Shown piece after piece: positions 53,845 through 61,432 of a DNA stretch of 64,000 nucleotides. Under the pieces are notes generated by a model that saw only the letters and a list, made by a program, of their open reading frames with translations, did no database searches and was not told where the DNA came from. A program made the translations under genes and the position numbers. Position 1 is the stretch's first letter, and the number at the start of each line of letters is the position of its first letter. The stretch is from Paenibacillus phytorum (GTDB lineage Bacteria > Bacillota > Bacilli > Paenibacillales > NBRC-103111): the NCBI RefSeq assembly GCF_013141715.1, contig NZ_WHOA01000220.1:42991-106990 (forward strand). The letters are read 5' to 3'.

Positions 53845-55452
53845 ATGGAGAAGACACCGATCAAAGAAGATCAAATTACACGTAGACAATTTTTGACTAC
53901 AGTCGGCAAAATAGGAGGGTCAGCCGCACTCTTTAGTGTTATGGGGACTCTGGGGCTCTTATCCCCAGAAACGATGAAAGCGGCAGATTACACGCCGCCT
54001 TCAGGTAGGGATCTCACTTCAACGAACCGTAACGGGAAAAAGGTGATCATTCTAGGCGCAGGGATAGCTGGTATGACGGCTGCCTACGAGCTGGGAATGG
54101 CGGGATATCAGTGCACAATTTTAGAAGCGAGAGCTCGTTCAGGAGGTAGAGCATGGACGGTTCGAAGAGGTACAACTGTTACGGAATTAGGAGGCAGCAA
54201 GCAGATTGCGCGCTTTGATAATGGGATGTATTTCAACGCGGGACCGATGCGGATTCCCCAGTTTCATGTGACGTTGGATTATGCCCGTAAATTTGGTGTC
54301 GCCATCGAGCCGTTCAACAATGTGAACGAGAGCGGCTACTATTATAACGAAAATGTGGGCGAGTTGTCGGGTGTGAAAATTCCAAAGCGCCAAGCGAAAG
54401 CTGATGTTAGGGGCTATGTTGCTGAAATGCTAGCTAAAGCGGTAAATCAGAAGGCATTGGATCTACCTTTAACAACAGAAGAAAAAGCTAAGCTTGTTAC
54501 TTATCTGAAGACCGAAGGGGATTTGAACGCAGATCTGTTCTATAAAGGTTCGGAGAGAGCAGGGTATAACGAGGAACCAGGTGGTAAATTCGACGCGGGC
54601 GTGCGCAGAGATCCGTTCAGTTTAAAAGCGATCATAAATTCCGGTTTTGGGCAATTTTTTAGCAGTGAATATAGTTATGATCAGCAAATGATGATGTTTC
54701 ATCCGGTAGGCGGGATGGATCAGATTGCTAAAGCGTTTGAGAAGCGAGTGGGGGACCGAATCGAATTTCACGCAGAGGTACAGGAAATTAAGCAATCCTC
54801 CGATGGTGTTCGTATCCTGTATAAGGACTTGAACAGTGGCGCCAGCAAGGAAGCTGCCGGAGACTTCTGCATATGTACGATTCCATTACCTGTCCTTAAG
54901 GATATCAAGGCTGATTTCTCTGCCGAAATGTCTACCGCAATTTCTAAAATTAGCTATGCATCTGCCGGTAAAATTGGCCTCCAATTCAAACGTCGGTTCT
55001 GGGAGGAAGATGAGTACATTTATGGCGGAAGCTCACTAACGAATATGGACATTTCCAGTATTTATTACCCGCCAACTGATTATTTTGCCAAAAAGGGACT
55101 CCTCTTAGGTTATTATGCCTTCGGGGGTAACGCTGACAAGATTGGCAAAATGACGCTTGCCCAGAGGGAGGATCACGCATTAAGCCAAGGAGCAAAAATT
55201 CATCCCCAGTACCATAAGGAGTTTGAGGCCTCGTTCTCCATCGATTGGAAGAAGATTAAATATAATCTTGGCGGATGGGCTTCTTACACGGCGGACGATC
55301 GCAAAACGTATTACCCTACCCTGTGTAAGCCTGATGGTCGCATTTATTTGGCTGGGGAACATATCAGCTATATTACCGCTTGGCAAGCAGGGGCGATTGA
55401 ATCTGCGAGGAAAGTGGTTACCGAAATTCATGAGCGTGTAATGAAAGAGTAG
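53845..55452 (+). CDS. Tat-exported FAD-dependent amine/L-amino acid oxidase
   Basis: A 535-aa flavoprotein with a twin-arginine signal: TRRQFLTTVGKIGGSAALF at residues 12-30, then a hydrophobic stretch. The FAD Rossmann motif is VIILGAGIAGMTAAYELGM and ARARSGGRAW is the second dinucleotide-contact motif. The C-terminal LAGEHISYITAWQAGAIES matches flavin monoamine/L-amino acid oxidases. Folding with FAD inside the cell explains the Tat route. The products would be an imine, H2O2 and eventually ammonia outside the membrane. GAGGAGATGGGAG precedes ATG 53845. It forms an operon with an exported RidA-like gene and tatA, divergent from tatC. Confidence 0.9.
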   Translation: MEKTPIKEDQITRRQFLTTVGKIGGSAALFSVMGTLGLLSPETMKAADYTPPSGRDLTSTNRNGKKVIILGAGIAGMTAAYELGMAGYQCTILEARARSGGRAWTVRRGTTVTELGGSKQIARFDNGMYFNAGPMRIPQFHVTLDYARKFGVAIEPFNNVNESGYYYNENVGELSGVKIPKRQAKADVRGYVAEMLAKAVNQKALDLPLTTEEKAKLVTYLKTEGDLNADLFYKGSERAGYNEEPGGKFDAGVRRDPFSLKAIINSGFGQFFSSEYSYDQQMMMFHPVGGMDQIAKAFEKRVGDRIEFHAEVQEIKQSSDGVRILYKDLNSGASKEAAGDFCICTIPLPVLKDIKADFSAEMSTAISKISYASAGKIGLQFKRRFWEEDEYIYGGSSLTNMDISSIYYPPTDYFAKKGLLLGYYAFGGNADKIGKMTLAQREDHALSQGAKIHPQYHKEFEASFSIDWKKIKYNLGGWASYTADDRKTYYPTLCKPDGRIYLAGEHISYITAWQAGAIESARKVVTEIHERVMKE

Positions 55453-55472
55453 ACGATGAGGAGCGATGAACG

Positions 55473-56033
55473 ATGATGATAACGAAGAAAATGAAAACTA
55501 TTGCAGCCGTCACATTAGGTTCATGCCTCATATGTGTCAGCGCCTATGCAGCCGGAACGGAAAAATCTAGTAAATACCCATCAGAGCCAATTAATGAAGT
55601 TGAATTCTATGGAAATCCAGCGTCCTCTATCTCTGCCGGAGTGTCTGTACCTGCAGGCTCTTCCTACTTATTCACAAGCGGAACAGTACCGCCTGTTCTT
55701 AATAAAGAGGGGAAGACGGTTTATGAGCGCTATGGAGATACCAAAACGCAAGGCATCGGCATTTTGAAAGAAATCGAGAAGCAATTGTAGGACAAGGGCT
55801 TAACCCTTGCTGACGTTGCTTATCTCCGTGTATATCTTACAGCAGATGCGGCCAAAGAAGGCAAATTTGACTATCAGGGCTGGTTTGATGCTTATGCGCA
55901 ATTTTTTGGCAATGAAGCGAATCCGGTTAAACCAGCTCGCTCCACGGTTGGTGTGGCGGGACTCGTTAGCTCTGATTGGCTTATAGAGATCGAAGCTGTA
56001 GCGGTATATCCGAAGCATCATAATCAAAACTAA
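55473..56033 (+). pseudogene. Exported RidA-family protein interrupted by an in-frame amber codon
   Basis: The frame runs 186 codons with one internal TAG at 55788-55790. Codons 1-105 give a signal-peptide-like start (AAVTLGSCLICVSAYAAG) and the first half of a RidA fold (VSVPAGSSYLFTSGTVPPVL; GDTKTQGIGILKEIEKQL). Immediately after TAG, in the same frame, DKGLTLADVAYLRVYLTAD and PARSTVGVAGLVSSDWLIEI complete the RidA domain to TAA 56031-56033. One base change (for example CAG to TAG) explains it. The role would be hydrolysis of imines made by the adjacent oxidase. It is either a recent pseudogene, a suppressed amber, or a sequencing error. Confidence 0.8.
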
Positions 56034-56054
56034 TGAAACGGAGTTGTTGATCCT

Positions 56055-56267
56055 ATGCTGCAAAATATTGGCTTTCCTGGTCTCATGTTAATCTTAGTTG
56101 TTGTCTTAGTTTTATTTGGTCCATCTAAGCTTCCAGAGCTTGGACGCGCGGTGGGACGCACACTGCACGAGTTTAAAAACTCAGCGCGGGAACTCGTCTC
56201 CGAGGGGAAAGAGGTTCCCGAGCATGTAGAGCCAGCTGATAAGCTGCTCGAGAAGGCGAAAGTATAA
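56055..56267 (+). CDS. tatA: Twin-arginine translocase subunit TatA
   Basis: A 70-aa TatA/E protein. The N-terminal membrane helix is LMLILVVVLVLFGPSKLPEL with the conserved FGP hinge and the amphipathic helix LGRAVGRTLHEFKNSARELV; a short charged tail follows. ATG 56055 has a GGAG site. It is the last gene of the oxidase operon. With the divergent tatC it forms a minimal TatAC system of the Gram-positive type. Confidence 0.93.
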   Translation: MLQNIGFPGLMLILVVVLVLFGPSKLPELGRAVGRTLHEFKNSARELVSEGKEVPEHVEPADKLLEKAKV

Positions 56268-56282
56268 ACGAAAGTTTGAAAG

Positions 56283-56335
56283 CCTGTATCTGTGATTGTT
56301 CTCCTAGGAGGGGGGCAGCAGGATACAGGTTTTTT
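56283..56335 (+). terminator. Terminator after tatA
   Basis: The stem CCTGTATC/GATACAGG encloses an inner CTCCTAGGAG palindrome and is followed by T6. Confidence 0.8.
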
Positions 56336-56451
56336 GTATTTATTTGGATGTGCAAAAAACACTGGAAAAGCCTTGGAATTACACAATCAGTTCATGAAAG
56401 GATGTGGTAAAGTGTGCTAACGAATGTAGCTGCCAAACACTCCCATCAAGA

Positions 56452-56627
56452 GGAACTGCGATGCGCTATTTATCGAAAAAGCTGCCTTTTTGAGCGTTGA
56501 GGGGAACGTCGATGCGTTAATTCGCAGTTTTGGGCTGAAATATAGCTCTCAAAGCAAAATAACGCATCGTCGTTCCGCTACGCTAGTAATATAGCCACAT
56601 TCAAGCAAAATAGCGTATCGACGTTCC
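56452..56627. repeat. Intergenic inverted-repeat array, GGAAC...GATGCG family (locus 2)
   Basis: Four copies of GGAACGNNGATGCGYTATTT are present: forward from 56452 and 56503 (51 bp apart) and inverted ending at 56576 and 56627 (51 bp apart). The array as a whole is a nested inverted repeat that can fold into one large hairpin. It belongs to the same family as 8632-8719. The rest of the 56268-56886 gap holds the tatA terminator, an orphan terminator at 56712-56737 and no supported gene. Confidence 0.8.
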
Positions 56628-56711
56628 GCCTCACGTGGTTTTCGGATGGTTGGAAGAAAACCAACGATTCATTCCACCTCTGCGTGTAAAGACTAATTTG
56701 GTAAGACTCGA

Positions 56712-56737
56712 CCTGAGGCAAAGCCTCAGGTTTTTTT
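56712..56737 (+). terminator. Orphan intrinsic terminator
   Basis: CCTGAGGC/GCCTCAGG with a 3-nt loop and T7 is a strong terminator with no gene directly upstream. It may end a short transcript that includes the GTTGG/CCAAC hairpin near 56649-56665 and part of the repeat array. Confidence 0.75.
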
Positions 56738-56886
56738 ACATGTGATTGGATAAATTCAGCCATAAATGGGCAAACACTAGGAGGTTAGCTCCCGCTCGAA
56801 TCAATTGTCCTCTTTTACATATCGACATTATGCCTTCTGTATGGGATTATGAAGGAATGTGAGTTGGATAATAGGGGGCAGCCTGG

Positions 56887-57729
56887 ATGAGTTTCACAAC
56901 GCCGACAGCATTAGTGACTGGCGCATCTAGTGGATTTGGCTTATTAACGTCAATAGCACTGGCCCAAAAAGGGTACCACGTTATCGCAACTATGCGCGAC
57001 CTTGGTAAAAGCGAAGCATTGCTCGCGCATGCCGAACAAGCTGGCGTAACAAATGCCATCGAAACCATGGCTCTAGACGTAACGATTCATGACTCGATTG
57101 AGCAAGTCGTTTCTGATATTATGGACAAGTATGGCAGAATCGATGTTCTTCTTAACAATGCTGGCTTTGCTGTCGGGGGGTATGTGGAAGATGTACCGAT
57201 GGAAGCGTGGAGATCTCAACTGGAAACGAACGTATTCGGCGTCATTGCGGCAACGAGGGCCGTCCTGCCGCACATGCGGGCACAACAATCTGGTTGTATT
57301 GTTAATGTAAGCAGTGTGAGCGGGTTATCCGCATTTCCTGGTTATGCCCCATATAGCACTTCGAAGTTTGCCATTGAGGGCTTCAGTGAATCGCTTCGTT
57401 TGGAGATGATGCCACTGGGTGTGCGCGTCATGCTTGTAGAACCAGGTGCCTATAAGACAGAGATTTGGCGTAAAGGTTTCGAGGCGATCCATACCACAGA
57501 AGCGTCTCCTTATTGGAAACGGCTTAGCAAAATGCTTGACTACTCTAGGAAAGCCTCAGCGACAGCACCGGATCCGCAGGTAGTAGCAGACAAAATTGCG
57601 CGAATTGTAGACAACCCGCGGCCAAAGCTCCGTTATCCAATGGGACGTGGTGTGATGTCGGGCCTGTTGGCGAGAAGTCTTTTGCCATGGAGATGGTATG
57701 AAGGCATTTTGAATCGATTATTGAAATGA
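56887..57729 (+). CDS. Short-chain dehydrogenase/reductase
   Basis: A 280-aa classical SDR oxidoreductase. The NAD(P) motif TGASSGFG is at residues 11-18 and NNAG at 90-93. The catalytic Ser is in NVSSVSG, and Y156 and K160 lie in YSTSK. TMRD after the second strand suggests NADP preference. Length and the PGAYKTEI region match the extended classical SDRs acting on ketones or steroids/retinol-like substrates; the substrate is not inferable here. GGGGGCAG precedes ATG. It is a separate unit downstream of the orphan terminator. Confidence 0.9.
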   Translation: MSFTTPTALVTGASSGFGLLTSIALAQKGYHVIATMRDLGKSEALLAHAEQAGVTNAIETMALDVTIHDSIEQVVSDIMDKYGRIDVLLNNAGFAVGGYVEDVPMEAWRSQLETNVFGVIAATRAVLPHMRAQQSGCIVNVSSVSGLSAFPGYAPYSTSKFAIEGFSESLRLEMMPLGVRVMLVEPGAYKTEIWRKGFEAIHTTEASPYWKRLSKMLDYSRKASATAPDPQVVADKIARIVDNPRPKLRYPMGRGVMSGLLARSLLPWRWYEGILNRLLK

Positions 57730-57776
57730 AGAGAGATGTACTTATGTAAGTACGAATAAACCAAGGAGTGAAATGA

Positions 57777-58286
57777 ATGTCACGTAAGTGGGAAAGAATG
57801 GTAAGCAAAAATACGAAAACAGTAAACAAGAATCGCTCCAAACAGGGCATTGCTCCGATTTCTTCGGATCCGGATCGATCGGAAGTATTCAAGGGTAGAA
57901 GCATTATGTTAGCGTTATTCTTTGTTCTAATTTCCATCTTATTATTGGTTACTTTGACCAAAACAGACGGGGACAAGATGTATTGGTATACGACGCTTAG
58001 TTACATGGCGGTTGGACTGTTCGTTTATTTTATTCGCCGTCCGTATTTAAAGGTTAGTAAGACGAGCATCTCGAAGAGAGGTTTTGCCAGAGAGCTTATA
58101 CTTAATGCCGATAAAATTAAAGAAATCGTATACTCCCCCGGTCAGGTGGTTATTGACTTGAATGGGAAGTCACCTCGTTGGGTTTACAACAAATCTCTGA
58201 ATCGATTCGACGTATCTGCCATGGCTGCTAGATTGAAAAAATTTGCTGAGCAGAACCAGATTCCGTTTGTGGATAAAACGGTTTAA
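57777..58286 (+). CDS. Hypothetical membrane protein with two TM segments
   Basis: A 169-aa protein of no recognised family. A basic N-terminal tail (~45 residues) is followed by two adjacent hydrophobic segments (about 45-62 and 72-88) and a ~80-residue cytoplasmic domain with ISKRGFARELILNADKIKEI and VIDLNGKSPRWVYNKSLNRF. The layout resembles PH-like YcxB/bPH-type membrane proteins, but this is a weak impression. AAGGAG precedes ATG 57777. It starts 47 bp after the SDR gene and may be cotranscribed. A terminator follows. Confidence 0.7.
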   Translation: MSRKWERMVSKNTKTVNKNRSKQGIAPISSDPDRSEVFKGRSIMLALFFVLISILLLVTLTKTDGDKMYWYTTLSYMAVGLFVYFIRRPYLKVSKTSISKRGFARELILNADKIKEIVYSPGQVVIDLNGKSPRWVYNKSLNRFDVSAMAARLKKFAEQNQIPFVDKTV

Positions 58287-58323
58287 TTACGGATTGTGTG
58301 ATATGAAGCTCATAAACGATGAA

Positions 58324-58353
58324 AAAAGCCCAATGCGACATTGGGCTTTTTTT
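58324..58353 (+). terminator. Terminator after membrane protein gene
   Basis: The stem AAAAGCCCAATG/CATTGGGCTTTT has a 3-nt loop and a T run. Confidence 0.85.
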
Positions 58354-58426
58354 GCTATATGGACGTGATGTGCCAACTGGAGATTAGACTTGTTAGTGCA
58401 GCGATGATTCGTAATTGCGGGAAATC

Positions 58427-58738
58427 TTAATCATATTTATCATCGTCGATTCTAACCACATTATCCATGATAAGCTCAACTTCTGTCTCGAAGTTCAAGT
58501 GAAGCGGTGCTGGAAGTACATCGAGGATTTCCTGCATCATGTCCATGTCTAATAACTCATCAATGGTTTGAGGTCGCGGTTCTGACTTATAAATCCATTC
58601 ACGGACTGCATCGATAAATAAATAAAAAGATGATTGGAACTGATCGGCGACAGCTTCCTGCTCATCACCACGTGATGCTGACATGGCATTCCAGTTTTTT
58701 AGCGTGGTTTGTAAGGCTTGCTCTACGTTTGGATTCAT
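58427..58738 (-). CDS. Hypothetical acidic protein
   Basis: A 103-aa soluble, strongly acidic protein without a recognised family. It is mainly helical, with Trp in LKNWNAMS and REWIYKSEP and an acidic end VVRIDDDKYD. There is no signal or TM segment. The start ATG 58738 has TTAGGAGA upstream. It is transcribed toward the membrane-protein gene and away from the LacI gene. Function cannot be inferred. Confidence 0.6.
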   Translation of the reverse strand: MNPNVEQALQTTLKNWNAMSASRGDEQEAVADQFQSSFYLFIDAVREWIYKSEPRPQTIDELLDMDMMQEILDVLPAPLHLNFETEVELIMDNVVRIDDDKYD

Positions 58739-58867
58739 TATAATCTCCTAAAAGCGTCAATGGCTTACTTATTTTCCTTTTGCATCAGTCTTAAACTGTG
58801 CGCGTTGAGACTCAGATGACTAAGGATAGAATTGTCATCTCCCTGTATCAGTAGCCAAAATCAACCA

Positions 58868-59875
58868 TCACTTCAACGCCTGCGTAGAAGCTCGGATAAT
58901 CATCTCCGAAGGCAGAATGATCTTCCGATTCTCATGAACGGCTTCACCTTCGATGCGTTCGATCAACAGCTGCATGCCTAATAAGCCGAATTGATAGGCA
59001 GGCTGTGAAGCCAGTGTTAGAAATGGGTTAATCGCACCTGCTGGGCCGAAATCGTCAAAACAGACGACAGATAAATCATCTGGCACCTGCAAGCCGCGCT
59101 GTCTCAATGATTGAATGACGCCGACGGCGAGCATGTTATTAGCCGCGAAGATAGCTGTCGGTGGATCTTCTAGATTGAGAAGTGCGTCTAACGCGGATTC
59201 ATCGTGGAAATCACGATAGTTTAGATGTGCGACGAGCGAGTCATTTACGGATAATCCGCTAAGCAAATGCGCCTCGGAATACCCTGTATAACGCAAGCGG
59301 GCTGTAGAGACATCCTGTGAACCGTTAATCAAAGCGATTCGGCGATGCCCCAGACCAATTAAATGCTCAACAAGCTTCCTCGCGCCTTCCTTGCTGTCCC
59401 CGAGTACCACATCCGCTTCAATTCCCGGAATTTCACGATCTAAAACAACGAAGGGGATATTATGCTTTTGGAGCTGCGCAAGATTCCGGGCAGATTGATC
59501 TCCCGTTGGGGCGAATAGAACGCCATCCACACGGGTTGAAAGAATCATATCAACGTAGTCTTTCTCTTTTGCATAATCTTCATCACTATTTGCAAAAAGC
59601 AGCCGATACCCAGCTCGTTTAGCTGCATCCTCTGCGCCGCGTGCAAGCGTAGTATAGAACGGGTTCGTAATATCTGTAATGAGCAGGGAAAGAATTTTCG
59701 TCTTCTGAAGTACCAGACTGCGTGCCATCGAGTTCGGAATATAGTGGAGATCTTCCATTACTTTCCTTATCCGTTTGCGCGTTGCTTCGCTGATACGACC
59801 TGTATTATTGATAACCCGTGAAACGGTCATGGCCGAAACACCGGCTTTTTCAGCGATATCATAAATTGTAATCAC
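58868..59875 (-). CDS. LacI-family regulator of the fucose-like locus
   Basis: A 335-aa repressor. The helix-turn-helix head is residues 2-50 (IYDIAEKAGVSAMTVSRVIN; hinge IPNSMARSLVL). The effector domain follows, with ILSLLITDITNPFY and VVCFDDFGPAG. It is divergent from fucU, and two TTATCGATAA palindromes, typical LacI-family operators, flank fucU; one of these covers the fucU transcription start region. It is therefore the probable repressor of fucU-fucA, responding to L-fucose or a phosphorylated intermediate. Confidence 0.9.
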   Translation of the reverse strand: MITIYDIAEKAGVSAMTVSRVINNTGRISEATRKRIRKVMEDLHYIPNSMARSLVLQKTKILSLLITDITNPFYTTLARGAEDAAKRAGYRLLFANSDEDYAKEKDYVDMILSTRVDGVLFAPTGDQSARNLAQLQKHNIPFVVLDREIPGIEADVVLGDSKEGARKLVEHLIGLGHRRIALINGSQDVSTARLRYTGYSEAHLLSGLSVNDSLVAHLNYRDFHDESALDALLNLEDPPTAIFAANNMLAVGVIQSLRQRGLQVPDDLSVVCFDDFGPAGAINPFLTLASQPAYQFGLLGMQLLIERIEGEAVHENRKIILPSEMIIRASTQALK

Positions 59876-59928
59876 GTTGAGTCACCTTTTCATTTCATCC
59901 TATTCGTCTATTGTATAGAAATTAAGGA

Positions 59929-59972
59929 TTGACAGCAAGGCTTAAAATTGATAATTTTGAGTTATCGATAAC
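59929..59972 (+). promoter_or_regulatory. Promoter and LacI-type operator upstream of fucU
   Basis: TTGACA at 59929-59934, 17 bp, TAATTT at 59952-59957. The palindrome GTTATCGATAAC at 59961-59972 sits over the likely transcription start, the classical place for LacI-type repression. Confidence 0.7.
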
Positions 59973-59998
59973 ACTCATTTTTTGAGGAGGTCTTGAAT

Positions 59999-60424
59999 AT
60001 GCTTAAAGGTATTCCTTCCATCCTGTCGCCGGAGCTTTTGAAGGTGCTGATGGAAATGGGGCATGGGGATGAAATTATTCTAGCAGATGGCAATTTCCCT
60101 GCTGCCAGTCATACGAATCGTTTGCTGCGCAGCGATGGCCATGGTGTGCCGGAATTGTTGGAAGCGGTTTTATCGTTATTCCCACTGGATACTTACAGCG
60201 AACAACCTGTAGCGCTAATGGCCAAAGTTCCAGGGGATAAAGTGGAAACACCCATTTGGGCAACTTACGAAAATATCATACGTACCCATATGCTGCCACA
60301 AATTGAGCATGTGGAGCGATTCGCTTTTTATGAGCGAGCGAAGAAAGCTTATGCGATCGTGGCAACGAGTGAAAAAGCTTTATACGCCAATATTATTTTG
60401 AAAAAAGGTGTCATTAGTGAGTAG
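59999..60424 (+). CDS. fucU: L-fucose mutarotase FucU (RbsD/FucU family)
   Basis: A 141-aa sugar mutarotase that interconverts anomers of L-fucose. The N-terminal SILSPELLKVLMEMGHGDEI carries the catalytic His (H22) of the RbsD/FucU fold, LADGNFPAAS follows, and the end AFYERAKKAYAIVATSE is typical of FucU. The frame opens with TTG 59993, but ATG 59999 lies 8 bp after GAGGAGG. It is the first gene of a LacI-controlled operon with a fucI remnant and fucA. Confidence 0.88.
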   Translation: MLKGIPSILSPELLKVLMEMGHGDEIILADGNFPAASHTNRLLRSDGHGVPELLEAVLSLFPLDTYSEQPVALMAKVPGDKVETPIWATYENIIRTHMLPQIEHVERFAFYERAKKAYAIVATSEKALYANIILKKGVISE

Positions 60425-60430
60425 TTTGGA

Positions 60431-60440
60431 TTATCGATAA
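60431..60440. promoter_or_regulatory. Second TTATCGATAA operator-like palindrome
   Basis: A second copy of the palindrome lies 7 bp after the fucU stop and just before the fucI remnant. Loss of the real fucI 5' end after a duplication of the promoter region would leave such a copy. It could also be a true auxiliary operator. Confidence 0.45.
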
Positions 60441-60474
60441 CTCTAAAGTCATACCCGTCACAGAAAGGCATTCC

Positions 60475-60648
60475 GCCTTCGGTATTTACGGCAAAGATGT
60501 ACAAGATGCAGGTACAACAGACATACCGCAAGATGTTCATGAGAAGCTGATTCGTTTTGCTAAGGCAGGGCTTGCTGTCGCTTATATGAAAGGGAAATCA
60601 TACCTCTCTATTGGTTCTGTATCTATGGGGAAATCAGTAAGGAGTTGA
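60475..60648 (+). pseudogene. fucI: Internal fragment of L-fucose isomerase fucI
   Basis: A stretch of 57 codons plus stop between fucU and fucA encodes AFGIYGKDVQDAGTTDIP, then KLIRFAKAGLAVAYMKGKSY and LSIGSVSMG. It aligns without gaps to the conserved internal segment of FucI (E. coli FucI has FSIYGHDVQDADDTSIP and MKGKSYLSLGGVSMG). Both the ~130 preceding and ~400 following residues are absent, and there is no start codon or ribosome site. The reading frame is intact within the fragment, so the deletion appears recent or precise. Confidence 0.85.
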
Positions 60649-60655
60649 AGGTAAG

Positions 60656-61315
60656 ATGTCCGAGCAGCAAACAAGAGAAGAATTGACGAAGTATGCGCGT
60701 AAAAGTGTAGCCAAAGGCCTTGTCGTAGGTCCCGGAGGGAATATAAGCGCAAGATTTGAAGATACGATGTACCTTTCTCCAAGCGGTTTCGCACTAGAAG
60801 ATATTGAGCCTGAGCAGTGGGTGCCGGTCGATATCCCAACAGGGAACATTCTGGATTCGACCTACCATCCTTCTTCCGAGGTGCTCATGCATTTATTTTG
60901 CTATCGCGTGAATCCCATCATGAAGGCGATTGTGCATACGCATCCGGCTTACTGTATCGCATTAACACTCGTTGATGATGAGCTTCCGATGCTGTTTCCA
61001 GACCAAGCCGCGCTTGTCGGCGACGTAGCTTTCGTTCCCTATGTCGTTCCAACAACGGATAAACTAGCCAACCTAGTGGCAGAGAAGGCTGATCGTTATA
61101 GCTCCATTTTGCTAAACAATCATGGACTCGTCACGACTGGTAAAAATTTGCGTGAAGCCTACTACCGCACGGAAGTTATGGAAGAGAGCGCGAAGATTTA
61201 CCTTATCACGAAGTCCGTTGGTCAACCAAGAAGGCTGACGGAGGAAGAGTACAAAGAAATTCAAGGCTTGGAAAGCGAAGCTTACCGCGTGAATTTATTG
61301 CAGCAAATGAAATAA
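60656..61315 (+). CDS. fucA: L-fuculose-phosphate aldolase (class II)
   Basis: A 219-aa zinc aldolase that splits L-fuculose-1-phosphate into dihydroxyacetone phosphate and L-lactaldehyde. The substrate loop is VGPGGNISARF. The metal and catalytic residues are E75 (HPSSEVLMH), H94 and H96 (HTHPAY) and H155 (NNHG), at the same spacing as in E. coli FucA. AAGGAG 9 bp upstream supports ATG. It follows the fucI remnant in the fucU operon. Related class II aldolases act on rhamnulose-P, so L-rhamnose or L-rhamnulose is a possible alternative substrate. Confidence 0.88.
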   Translation: MSEQQTREELTKYARKSVAKGLVVGPGGNISARFEDTMYLSPSGFALEDIEPEQWVPVDIPTGNILDSTYHPSSEVLMHLFCYRVNPIMKAIVHTHPAYCIALTLVDDELPMLFPDQAALVGDVAFVPYVVPTTDKLANLVAEKADRYSSILLNNHGLVTTGKNLREAYYRTEVMEESAKIYLITKSVGQPRRLTEEEYKEIQGLESEAYRVNLLQQMK

Positions 61316-61332
61316 AGGACTTGTCAGGGATG

Positions 61333-61368
61333 CCCGTTCTCATCGCAATCGATGGGGGCGGTTTTTTT
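61333..61368 (+). terminator. Terminator after fucA
   Basis: The imperfect stem CCGTTCTCATCG/CGATGGGGGCGG with loop CAAT is followed by T7. Confidence 0.75.
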
Positions 61369-61432
61369 GTTGTTTAGGAGAATGCGAGGCTGCCTAATTA
61401 GGTTGGTTAGTTAGTGAATTGAAATAGCCCCA

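Noticed and set aside
55788..55790. Pyrrolysine or selenocysteine-like recoding at the internal TAG
   Set aside because: Pyrrolysine systems are not expected in this lineage, no pyl genes are in the window, and no recoding hairpin was seen after the codon; a simple nonsense mutation is more likely.
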